Position numbers and translations under genes: made by a program
Origin: Harmonia axyridis
Taxonomy: Eukaryota > Arthropoda > Insecta > Coleoptera > Coccinellidae
Assembly: GCF_914767665.1 (NCBI RefSeq)
Contig: NC_059501.1
Coordinates: forward strand, 54,188,798-54,252,797
Reading direction: 5' to 3'
Length of the DNA stretch: 64,000 bases
The notes under the pieces: generated by a model
Databases searched by the model: none
What the model saw: only the letters and a program-made list of their open reading frames with translations
Told to the model about the DNA's origin: nothing
In this document: positions 43,961 to 54,961 of the stretch, one piece after another
Layout: each line of letters starts with the position of its first letter
How positions within the stretch are numbered: the first letter of the stretch is position 1

Positions 43961-45973
43961 AATCACCGTCATGTACAGGGTGGGCAAATAAGCGAGGTGA
44001 GCGGCTATATCTCAGGATCCACTCATCGTAGAGACTTGCGGTAAAAAATTTTACCACTGAAGTGTACAAGAAAACACAATGGAAATTGTTTTGAAGTTCA
44101 TACCTCTACCACTAGGGGGCATAATAGCTACCGTAGAGTAGAAAAATGAATTTTACTCGAAAATGTTTCATATGGAGTTGAAGAAAAAATATCATCACTG
44201 TAATCCTTGGAAACTTCTGGATTCTTGAATTGTCACTTTCAATTTTACGACATCAAATGGAGGTAGGTGAAAGGGAGATATGTGACTGAAATGCCTGTAA
44301 CTTCAGTTTGGCTCAACATTTTTGAGCAAATTAAATCTCGTCCGAAAGATAAAATCTTGTTGATTGAAGACAAAATATACTCATGATAAATTTGTTTTTG
44401 CTGATTTCGATAGGGGGCGCTGAGTCAGGAGTTCCTTGTTTTGTTCATTTTACTCTGAAATTTCAAATATAATGATCTGATTCTCTTACCTGAAACAGAA
44501 ATTCCATCAAATCTGCATGAAAAAACCTGCTGGTCGTAAAGCGATAGATTCAGGCGTTCTGAAGTTGTGGCCGAAAGAAGATATCATTCAACTGATGCAC
44601 GGCGAAAAACCAATTTGTGTCTTCAAGTTCGAAAGAAACAGAAATTCCATCAAATTTGTATGAAAAACCCAAAAGGTCGCAGAGCCATAGCTTCAGACGT
44701 TCTGGAGTTATGGCCGAAAAAAGATATTCATCAACTGATGCAATGAGAAACTAAATTGTGTGTTCTTTCGGCTGAAGCTATCGCTTTGCGACCTTCTGGT
44801 TTTTTCATACAAATTTGAAGGGATTGCTGTTTTTGTCAGAACCTAAAGACACAATTTGGTTTTTCGCAGTGCATCAGTTGAAGAATATCTTCTTTCGGCA
44901 ATAACTCCAGAACGCCTGAAACTATCGCTTTGCGACCTTGAGGTTTTTTAATGCAAATTTGATGGAATTTCTGTTTCTGTTAAGAAAATCCTATCATTGC
45001 ATTTGAAATTTCGGAGTTAAATGAACAAAACAATGAACTTCTGACTTAGCGCCCCCTATCGAAAGCAGCAAAAACAAATTTATCATGAGTATATTTTGTC
45101 CTCAATCAACAAGATATTATCTCTTAGACGAGATCTAATTTGCTCGAAAATGTTGAGCCAAACTTGAATTACAGGCATTTCAATCAGTCAGATTTCTCCC
45201 TTCCCCCTACCCTTATTTGATGTCGTAAAATCGAAAGTGACAATCCAAAAAGATAGAGAATTTTCCAAGGATTAGAGTGATGATATTCTTTCTTCAACTT
45301 CAACTTTATATGAAACATTTTCAAGTGAAATTCTTTTTTCTACTTGACGATAGCTATTATGACCCCTAGCGGTAGAAGTATGAACTTCAAAACAATTTTC
45401 AGTGTCTTTTCTTGTACAGTTTAGTGGTAAAAATTTTTACCGCAAGTCTCTACGATGAATGAAGCTTTTTCGAAGATATAGCCGCTTACCTCGCTTATTT
45501 GCCCACCCTGTACACCGGACAGTTGGTAGGCGTTATGGTATGGGGTTCTGTTGCACATGCAAGTAGGTCTTTTGTCTTTATTCGAGGTTTGACAGCGCTG
45601 TGTTACCTTCAAGATATAGTGGTGCCATATGTTCTCCCTTACCTTAACCGGCTCGAGAATCCAATATTTCAGCAAGATAATGCCCGACCTCGTGTTGCCA
45701 GAGTTAGTTCAAACTTTTTCGAAGCAACCTATGTGAATCTTTTGCCTTGGCCGGCCAGATCCCCCGATTTTCCGCCCAAAGACCATGTTAGGGACCTCAT
45801 GGGTAGAAGGTTTGGAAATTTACCCCAGATCCACGGACTTTGGCGGTATGAGACATGAAGTACAGGTAGCTTCGGATAGTATGCCTCAAGCAGAAATAGA
45901 CCATCTTATTGCATCAATGCAGAGACGTGTTGTGGACTATATAGATAATCAGGGTGGACAAACACATTATTAA
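43930..45973 (+). pseudogene. Tc1-like transposase fragment interrupted by a foldback element
   Basis: Left of the foldback the plus strand ends CSSIRIFEITVM. To the right (45511-45973) it continues in the same frame once one TA copy is removed: YTGQLVGVMVWGSVAHASRS, IVVPYVLPYLNRLENPIFQQ, DNARPRVARVSSNF, and LPWPARSPDFPPKDHVRDLM. After a frameshift it ends SMPQAEIDHLIASMQRRVVD and GGQTHY. This is the C-terminal two-thirds of the DDE catalytic domain of a Tc1-like transposase. The third acidic position appears as D (KDHV) where relatives have E. Confidence 0.8.
43976..45510. mobile_element. Foldback element with CAGGGTGGGCAAATAAG termini, 1535 bp
   Basis: TA flanks at 43974-43975 and 45511-45512. 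Arms of about 650 bp (43976 to about 44630; about 44850 to 45510) are inverted copies, sharing AGTCTCTACGATGA, TATGAACTTCAAAACAATTT and TAGGGGGCGCT. The middle contains additional direct and inverted copies of a GAAACAGAAATTCCATCAAA/GGCCGAAAGAAGATAT block, so the element grew by internal duplication. Non-coding. Confidence 0.88.
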
Positions 45974-46613
45974 CAAATTTATTGAAAAAATAGTAAACCC
46001 TTCGTTTTTTCTCCAAATTTCAATCATTCACTTCTTGCTATGCCATCTATGTTTTACCAAAAAAAAAAATCAAAACTTAAACAGTTCCTTCTGGCTGTTG
46101 CAGTTTATTTGTTTGTTAGTTTATTCGAAATTCGAAACAAAGATACTGCTGAAAGATCCAATTATGAGTTATCAATAATTTGAACTTCTCACGCTGCTAA
46201 GAATTTGGTTCTACTTAATTTTGAAGGTTTTCCCAATTTCAGATTCATTATATTTGCGAAACCGTTTTTTGTAAAAAAAAGGTTTTTATTCGGGTACGGT
46301 TTTTGAATACTAAACTCCAGAAGAAAATAACCTGTCATTTAAAATTTTTTTGGAATGTGTATTCGAATTCATTCATACTATATTTAATATTTACATATGA
46401 TTTAATCGAAAATAATTATTCTATACATTTTGTGCAATAATTCAAAAGTGGACGTTGAACTGGGTTGAGTTTGTGGATAAATGGTCAAAGTATTTTCGAA
46501 TTTCAATCAAATTTGTATTGAATTTCATTTTTGGCCATCAAGAATTACAGGAATCAATCAAGAACCTAACTAGAGAGATACTCCGGATGAAATGATTCAA
46601 CCAAATATTTCAA

Positions 46614-47425
46614 CAAGGGCGTAGATCTTTAGGGGGGTTATAACAGAATTTCTGCTGACGAATATGTTTAATGTGAGAAAAAAAGTTTGATAACGAAGTT
46701 TGAACCAAATTACTCGATTTTTTTTATAACCAAAATTAGCATATCACATGATGAAAACTTTAAATTAGATCTATGGTCAATTCAAATTGAATATCTTGTG
46801 AAGGGGTTAGCATATCACATGATGAAAACTTTAAATTGGATCTATGGTCGATTCAAATTGAATATCTGGTGAGGGGAAGGTTCTAAAAGAAAAAAAGACT
46901 TGAACTTCAACACTTGTATCTCAAAAACCAAGTGTTTGGAGATTCATGTTATAGGATTATTTTTCTTGAAATGATCCGAAGAATCTGTCATTTTCATCCA
47001 ATTCAAAACTGATGTCTTCACAATTTGAATGAAACACAATATATTTTATCATAGTAATCCCAGAAAAATTTTTATGCAAATTTCTCAGTTCTGTTCTTTG
47101 ATAACTACAGTATTGATGTTTTGTGACAAGAATGATACAAAATATCAAAAAATATGGGTAATTGTAAAGCGATGACGAATTTTAAAATCATAGATGGCTA
47201 ATAAGGGGCCGACAAAGCGGATAAATAAAGGAAAATAATAAAGGGGCCGACAAAGCGGATAAATAAACGAAAATAATAAAGGGTCCGATTCCTCTCAGCC
47301 CTGTGGATTTCAAATGAAAGTGAAATGATTATTGGTTCATTTTATGTGAAAATTTTCATTCTTCGTTTTGTATTTTGGAAATCTTCAGAGGGGGTAATTC
47401 CCCCCACCTCATTTCTACGCCCTTG
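46614..47425. mobile_element. Non-autonomous hAT-like element, 812 bp
   Basis: Ends CAAGGGCGTAGATCT and (inverted) CAAGGGCGTAGAAAT; exact 8-bp duplication TATTTCAA at 46606-46613 and 47426-47433. A G run near the left end mirrors the C run near the right. It contains a 71-bp tandem duplication (units starting at 46736 and 46807) and a 38-bp tandem duplication (47205 and 47243). Same family as 48037-49185. Confidence 0.9.
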
Positions 47426-47433
47426 TATTTCAA

Positions 47434-48028
47434 TATATGTAATAGGATGAAAAGGAATTTCAACCATATTCGGCAAGTGTATCGGTCGATATGAGCAATT
47501 TTGATGTAGAATATTTTCTTTCCTCACAACAAAGAAACCACCAGAACTCGAAGAATTTTTTCATTGGTCGTGATATTGTTCAATTAATTTTTTCTGTAGA
47601 TAATTGCAGTCAATCGGGGACGTGGATTGGAAGAAATTCCGGGACTCCTTGAATTTCCCCGGGGATGTTGTTAAGAAAAGTGGCGCGGAACGTAAATTGG
47701 AAACATTCACGCAGAGTCCGCTTTCTTTAATTATTAACTCTACAAACACCTCCAGCTTCTTTCATTCGTATGATACGGAATTCCTGTTCCGCAATTGTTA
47801 TTTCCGACATCTCTCAAACGATCTTTTATTCTAGCACCTCATTCTTCTCCGAGAAAATGGAAGAGATAAAAGCAATGAATATTTCTAATTTTCTCCTCGA
47901 ATTTTGATAACTTATCCTAGCCTTCTGAATTTAACAATAGAACCATCTTTTTTGTCGGATAAATTTCCATAGCATTACAGTTTATCTGAAATTTCTATTA
48001 ATTCGAAAAACATAAATTTTTTGTGGTG
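47434..48028. other. Unassigned DNA between two hAT-like elements
   Basis: A plus-strand frame at 47604-47834 (MQSIGDVDWKKFRDSL start) is open for 76 codons with balanced composition but no recognised domain. Nothing else is seen. Confidence 0.4.
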
Positions 48029-48036
48029 TGTTCCAG

Positions 48037-49185
48037 CAAGGGCGTAGGTCTTTTTTCTTCCTTGGAGAAGGGGGGGTTATCGAAAAAACTTTCTTGACGA
48101 CTTTGTTTACTCATATCTTCAATGTGAGACAAAGGTTTGATAACGAGGGTGGAGCAAATTACTCGAAATTATTTGTTTTATTACCAATTCGATTGTTCTT
48201 AATGTTCTTATATCATACTGGGTGTTCCTGAATTGGAGTTACGAAGGAAAATGATAGATTTCTTGGATTCAAAAATAAAATGGCCCTAATTTCGAGATAC
48301 AGGGTGTTTCTTATAGTCCAACTCTTTTGAATTTTTTTCTCAAAATCGGTTGTAGTTACGACAAAACTTCAGCAAACTATAAAGTGTAGTACTGAACCAG
48401 AGTTTATTTTTAAATTCTCACAAAAAATAATTCTGGAGGAAAGAAACGGACACAATTCTAGAAAAAATTCACTCTGTAGATTTGCATTCTAAATCAAGAT
48501 ATATCACATGATGAAAACTTTTAATTGGACTATCTATGCCAATTCAAGTTAAATATCTTATGAAGGGAAGGTGCAATGAGAGAAAAACTTGAACTTCAAC
48601 ACCTTTATCTAAAAACAAAGTGTTTGTGGACTCTTGTTATAAATTTTTTTTTTCTTGAAAAGATCCCAGAAATCTGTCATTTTCATTTGTACTTCCAATT
48701 TAGGAACACCCTAAAAATAAGCTGATAATAATAATAATAATAATAATAATGTTTATTCAACATAAATAAACATGGTGAGTTACAGAGGTTTTTAATTCTA
48801 AAATTAACTACCTGTGCGTAACTATAAATTAACATTTTCTCTTATTTTTAACCTGTGGTTGTACACAACTAAACTTATTTTCTAATCAACCCTGATATGG
48901 AACAACACAAGACAAATACACATCAAAATATGTCTTATCTGGTAATATATGTCTAATCTGGTTATATATGTCTAATCGGGTTATATATATGATGTCTTCA
49001 CAAATAAATTGCAATTTATTTCGATGTCGATTTCAAAGAAAAGTAAATGATTATTATTGGTTTTTATAGAGAAATTTTCGTTTTTCGGCTTTGCGAGATT
49101 TCTGAAAAATTATATATTAAAAATCTTGGGGAGGGGTGGTAATTACCATCAGTACCACCACCCCCTCCCTATTTCTACGCCCTTG
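48037..49185. mobile_element. Non-autonomous hAT-like element, 1149 bp
   Basis: Ends CAAGGGCGTAGGTC and (inverted) CAAGGGCGTAGAAAT; 8-bp duplication TGTTCCAG/TGATCCAG (one mismatch) at 48029-48036 and 49186-49193. The interior matches 46614-47425 (TATCACATGATGAAAACTT, GAACTTCAACACC) but carries extra sequence: an insertion beginning CTGGGTGTTCCTGAATTGG near 48218, an internal CAGGGTGTTTCTTATAG near 48300, and an (ATA)n run at about 48725-48752. Confidence 0.85.
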
Positions 49186-49193
49186 TGATCCAG

Positions 49194-49984
49194 CAGAACA
49201 TCGGACTACCAGTTTATTCAACGACTGTAATTTTTGGAATTTCGTACCGATATTGGTCCAAATCGATTCTGTCATACACATGTTAGTTTTCGAAATGAAT
49301 GCGATCAAAATCCTTCATGATTCACATTCACCGGTGACCTGTGACAAAAACGTCACAGAAGAAAAAAGAAAAGAAAGGAAGCTTTTTTTTCACCGAGAGA
49401 ATAAACAAGAATCCCAACAAAAAAAAAGAATAGATTGGGTCAGAGCCCTGAAAGAATGAGAGTTTGCCACAAAGAACGAAGTTGATACATCACAATCTTT
49501 CCCTATGAATGTGGAGAAGGACACAATCCCCTAGATACCCTGTAAGCGACTTCAGAGTGACACGGACAGCAATCTTTGAGGCGATGTCAGAAAATTACAT
49601 TCGATACACGAGAATGACTACATTGAAAGATGCCCTCAGAGTCTAGCCAGAAACTTCACAAGACCACAGGAAGATGAAAAAATACTTCGACGGCCAGAAG
49701 AACCAAATCAACACTTTTCAAATGGAATACAATACAAGATGAGTTAGCAGCACAAGGAATGAAAGACGCTGATCGTCACACTGAAGACAGAAGTCACCAT
49801 CCTTATTTTTGGCTAAAACTATAAATTAATGAGTAATCTGAAGTGAAGTGCGTCAATGGGGTTGGTGAACTGGGTCGTGGAATCGAAGAAGAAGAATAAT
49901 GGACAAGGCCAATATGGTCAACAGTATGGTCATACGTAGTGTGAGTGCACTTTAATGGAAAGGTGCTTAAATAGCATGGCCACA
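49194..49984. other. Unassigned DNA, possibly 5' part of the Jockey-like element
   Basis: Purine-rich, with scattered stops. A SDFRVTRTAIFEAMSENYIR reading (about 49550-49610) could be an ORF1 remnant but is not recognisable. The boundary with the element that follows is unclear. Confidence 0.35.
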
Positions 49985-50024
49985 CAACAGTAATTACATC
50001 CCAAAAGGTCCAGGATCACCGGAT

Positions 50025-52386
50025 GTGATTGACATAGTATTACTAAAAAATGTCAGACAAGATTTCACACTGAGAACCATAGAGGATGGAACTTCTGATC
50101 ATAACCTTATTGAATTTATTCTGGGAACAGGACCTTATAATGAAAAAATGCAAACGAGAGATTATACGGACTGGAAGAAATTCAGTTACAATTTGAAATT
50201 GAGAATTACAAAAATACCACAGATTGACACGGCAGAAGAACTCGAAGATAGAGTAAAAGATTCAGAATAACACATACTGAAGGCATATGAGAAGAGCACG
50301 AAAAGTGTACCTAATCAAACCAACAACAAGACATAAAGAAGGAGAAAACCCTAGAGAAATAAAAGAATTAATCAAAATCAACAGAAGACTAAGGAAAAAC
50401 TGAAGAATCTATAAAACAAACGAAGACAGGCTGATACTGAACAAACATAGTCAAATCTTGAAAAATGCACTCATTGAACAGAGGAAAAAAAGATGGAATA
50501 AGAAAATAAGCGAACTAAACACAATGCTCCACATAGCAACAATAAACACAACACTCCGTGGCCTAGAGGTTAAGAGCGTTGACTCACTCACCGGGATGCG
50601 ACAAAGTGCCGGGTTCGAGTCCCGGCGGCTCCCGATAATAATAAATTCCCCAAGCGTCTGTGACACGGCACACAAATATACCAAAGTCATACTGATGAGT
50701 CCGGTGTGTGTGCCAGGGACGAAACGCATAAGTAGGCATATGTGAAATCCTACAGGATCATTCCGCATGGAAAATGCAAAAACAACTTTGGCAAGAAAAC
50801 TTAGTAATACCGCCACTACATGGTAGGAATGGAATTGCGTATACAAATTACGACAAATGACTTAACCGATACAATTGAAAGAGAATCTAGGATTAATTAT
50901 AGAGAAGACGACGATAACGAAGAACTAAAAGAAAAAATAGGAGAACATGAAGAGGAAATGAAGACACTATCAGAAGAGACAATGACGAATCCAACCTCTT
51001 TTACAGATCTCAAAGAATTGATCAGGAAACTGAAAAATAGGAAAGCGCCAGGAAAAGATGAAATCACAAACACCATGCTGAAGAATTGGCCTAATAAAGT
51101 GATAGCTGCAGTAACTAACATTGCAAACGCAGTAATGAGAACAGATCACTTTTCAAATAGATGGAAAACAGCCGAAGTGATTGTATTCAATAAACTTGGA
51201 AAGAATAGAAAGTTCTCGCAAAACTACAGGCCGATTAGTCTTTTACCAGACCTAGGAAAGATAAAAGAAAGAGTAGTTGCCAAGAGACCCAAGGAAGAAA
51301 CCAAAAATCTGAATATTCTACAGAACAATTCGGATTCAGAGATAAACATCCAACTGAACAACAACTTCTCCGACTAACAGAGTATATCACCAAGGGCTTT
51401 CAAAAGAAACAAGCTACTGGACTGCTACTTCTAGATGTTACAAGAGCATTTGATAGGTTATGGCAGGAAGGACTAGCTTATAAGATGAGAACAGTAGGAT
51501 ACTCGATCAAGATGTGCCGAATCATAAGAAATTACTTGAGGGATAGAAATTTCTACGTTAAATTAGAAGATCAATCAATCAACGCTAAGACACTTAGAAG
51601 CAGGAGTCCCACAAGGCTCAGTATTAGGACCTCTCCTGTATAATATATACATCCATGATATACCAAGGAATCCGAGATATTTGCTAGCCCTTTATGCGGA
51701 TGACACAGGAATAGCAGTCAAATACAGAAAGATTACAAGAAGCAGCAGATGAAATAACCAAATGGTGTATTAAATGGAAGATTGAAATAAATGGACAGAA
51801 AAGCCAAGCTATCCTACTACAAAAGAGAAGATTACAAATGGAAGAAAAATTAACAATTGACATCAACGAAGTTGAATGGCAAAAAGAAGCAAAATATCTA
51901 GGTGTGACCATGGATGCGGGACTAACGTGGAAACAACATGTTAAGTATGCGGTGGATAAAACCAACAAAGCGATGAGGCGTCTATACCCAGTCATCGGAA
52001 GAAGAAGCCGAATGGACATAAACACCAAACTCAGGATAATTAAAGCCGTTGCCAGACCCCAACTCACGTACGGCTCAGTGGCTTGGGGATACGCGGCAAA
52101 GAGCCACATCAAGAGAATTCAATCAACGGAAGATAAATATCTAAGATGGGCAATAGATGCTCCTTCGTTTGTTAGAAACATCCAAATCCACAGAGTCCTA
52201 AAATGGGACAGAATAACTGACTTCATGAAGAAAAAAGCCGAAAGAATATTCGAAAAATTGATAGAACATCCCAACGAAGAATTGAGAATATTAATTGATT
52301 ACGACCCTGCCGAATATGCAAGAAGAATGAATACATACCGCAAAAGACCCAGGGACCAATTGCGAAACGATGACCTAAATATATAG
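50025..52386 (+). pseudogene. Endonuclease-RT polyprotein of the Jockey-like element
   Basis: SPDVIDIVLLKNVRQDFTLR and GTSDHNLIEFILG mark the endonuclease end. The RT begins LKELIRKLKNRKAPGKDEIT, then QNYRPISLLPDLGKIKERVV; after a shift near 51335 come a FGFRDKHPTEQQLLRL block, motif A LLLLDVTRAFDRLW, an AGVPQGSVLGPLLYNIY-like block in another frame, and LYADDTGIAV. KEAKYLGVTMDAGLTWKQHV and RIIKAVARPQLTYGSVAWGY follow to a stop at 52384-52386. Catalytic motifs survive, but at least four frameshifts and the LTR insertion break the frame. Confidence 0.85.
50525..50754 (+). mobile_element. Solo LTR of the 36-kb TRIM-like family
   Basis: About 230 bp matching the 36161-36409 LTR in opposite window orientation, ending AAATCCTACA. 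The A-box-like TGGCCTAGAGGT (50559-50570) and B-box region GGGTTCGAGTCCCGG (50611-50625), with a perfect five-pair T-arm, are better preserved here. The first ~18 bp of the LTR are missing or rearranged, and no clear target duplication is seen. Confidence 0.85.
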
Positions 52387-52649
52387 GAAACGCAAGAAAA
52401 TACATCAAATTGAAGAAACAATCCGAATAAAAAGGATTCCCGAATAACCCAGCACGTTAGTGTGCAAGTAAAAATTTATCCGACCAAGAGATAAATGGTT
52501 TATAGGCTTTATGCCCGAAACCCAAGAAGCAGCAGGTTAGGTTTATTGAGTATTCTCGCTCTTGATGAGCCAGGACCCTCACACTTGTTACTTTGGTTAA
52601 GGTTCGTCTGTAAATGGATTCCCCCTGCTTTAATAAAAAAAAAACACAA

Positions 52650-54959
52650 CAGCAACGATTGCAAGTGAGCAATATCAAATGGGGATGGGGTCACTTCTTG
52701 TGCCCTTTGCGGTCAGAAGGTGACCCTGCATTCATAATGTTAGGAAGAGGAAATTGACACCAGTAAAAATAGGAGAAATCAGCGAAGAAGAGACATCCAG
52801 AAAAACAAATATGGACGAAAAAGGCTCCAGAAGACACCGAAAAAAACCCTCTGAAAAACCAGTGAATAGAAAAAGCAGAAAATAAAAATGGCGGCGTAAC
52901 AAGACTTGAATCATAGTAGTTACCGCCCTTTGGAAAGGACTTTTTTTTTCAATTTAATGGAGAGATTATGTCCCCATGTCATGGTCTCCAGGTCATGAAG
53001 ACCTCATAAATTCATGTAGAAAGTTATGAGCAAATTTACATGGGAAATTTCTGGTAGTATAGATGAAGAAGAAATATTTACCGCCAATTAACTGGAACCT
53101 ATTAATGGATTTAGTATCAAATTAAACAAGAAACTACCTAAAGATAGTCTCATGGAAAATAAATGGTAAGAGTAGATCAAATGAGATATTGCTAGTATCG
53201 AAAAATTCGCACTAATTCATTAGTTTATCAAATTCAATATCAACAACGAAGGGTGGTGAAATCATTCGACATAACAGATAATGAAAATATCTCTATTTAC
53301 ATATCTGCAAGTCCCCACTGATTTTTCGTATCTTTGTAGAAAGCGTATGCGATACGACTGACATCCAAACAAATTTACATATCAAAATTACGTAATAATG
53401 GCAAAATATGAGTTAGTTTCCATCAAATTAGAAAATAATTAAGGGATGGAAGAAAAGGTGGTTTATCGATAGACGTTATACAGGAGAATATTTTATATGA
53501 GTATTTAGTTGTTCTGTACTATACCTACCTCCTTGATGTATATGTTTATACATTCACATGAAAAATATGATAAAACCGTCCTCGGTTCTGAAGATAGAAA
53601 AGTTGTGTTTTCGAATAGAGGTTGTTGAGATGAATTGCCTTGATTCTTTCGAAAACGGTGTATTATAAATCAATAAGAAAGTCATATCTATTTTTGAGTT
53701 ATTTGTATTTTAAGTTTGAGCTTCATGAAAAAATGAAAATTTTTCAGTCCATTCTGAAAAACTTAAAATCTGATAATTCATATATTCCTATTGTATTCAA
53801 AATAATGAATCGAATACCTAATGCATTGTTTCAGTTATGGTTTGGTAGTTGTTCATAATTTATACACAGGAGTTAGTAATATCATAAATCTTTCGATATT
53901 TTTGGGCTTCGAAACTTTTTTCTACGAAATGACAATAGGTGCAAGAAATTTTGATTAGATAGGAATTAGGTGACGTATGTCAATTACAAAAGCAATGGGG
54001 TTTCTTATATAGAGAGACTCACCATAGTTGTAGGCATAAATTAAAAAACTGACCATGTTGAAAAATCCTTGCATAATGTGCAGAACAAACCATTCAATAT
54101 ATAAAATTGTGATCGAAAGAAATAATATTACGCCAATGGGTTTATTTTTCATTTTGTAATTCTGAACGTGAATAAATATAAGAAAGTTAATTTAATCTCG
54201 GACAATGAAACCAACGGACTATATTTTCAAAAATGACTCGCCGAATCTCTACGAAAGAGATCAAATAGCAATAAGCGGATTATACTAAAAACTTCCATTT
54301 ACAAGAAACAGGGTTCCAGAGATTTCGGTTGTGGTTTCTCGGCAGTGAAATCAACACCGGTTAAAGCTCATGAGCGTGAAAGCTTCTGTATTCTGCGGTA
54401 AAAAGAAGAGTAAATTGTTCCTGGCGGGAACACGTAAAAAGTTTAGCAAATATGTACAAGACTTTCCCGCCCAGGCTTGCATACTTTTTCAATGAAAAAC
54501 TTCGGGATTATAGTATTTGCAAGTCGGGCAGGGATGAGTCTTACTCGTGCTAGAATACGCTGTTTGTGGATTAGATTTCTCTGGATATTGCACCTGATAT
54601 AAAACTTTTATATCCCACACCAATTTTGTTCATTTGACAAAGACAGCAAAATTATTAGACATTTGTTGGTGTAGAGAAAAGGAATGTCGTTTTCATCTGA
54701 ACTTGTTTCCAGATAGGGAGAAAATGCTCGGTTTTCATTGCCATTTGGATCCAGAAAAAATAAGAAGATTTACTGCATATAAAGTTGGGAGAAATATTAC
54801 ATAATTATCAAATAAGGATTTTTGGATTGATATCTTGAAAATTCCCAAGAAAAAGTACTATTAACATCAATTAACGTACCAATAATTACAAAATCGACTC
54901 AACATTTTATTCGCTGAATGAAATAGAAAGCCTTTTTCAAAGAGTTTAATACCAATCTA
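52650..54959. other. Unassigned DNA
   Basis: 52650-52930 is GC-richer, with a lysine/arginine-rich open stretch (EEISEEETSRKTNMDEKGSR). It could be the 5' part of another Jockey-type copy, but I cannot confirm that. From 52930 to 54959 the sequence is AT-rich with no recognised gene, RNA or repeat. Confidence 0.4.
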
Positions 54960-54961
54960 TA

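Larger units (their letters stand above)
49985..52643 (+). mobile_element. Jockey-clade non-LTR retrotransposon with poly(A) tail, inactivated
   Basis: Plus strand: C-terminal part of an apurinic-type endonuclease (49985-50160), linker, a solo LTR insertion (50525-50754), RT (50990-51860), C-terminal domain (to 52386), 3' UTR, and a poly(A) run at about 52634-52643. The poly(A) tail and the C-terminal sequence fit the Jockey clade. Codon and base use is notably A-rich compared with the CR1 and R1/I elements. Confidence 0.85.

Noticed and set aside
48218..48712. Inverted GGGTGTTCCT(G/A)AATTGGA words read as a complete nested miniature element
   Set aside because: Sequence between them includes the hAT interior shared with 46614-47425, so the two words cannot simply be the two ends of one later insertion.
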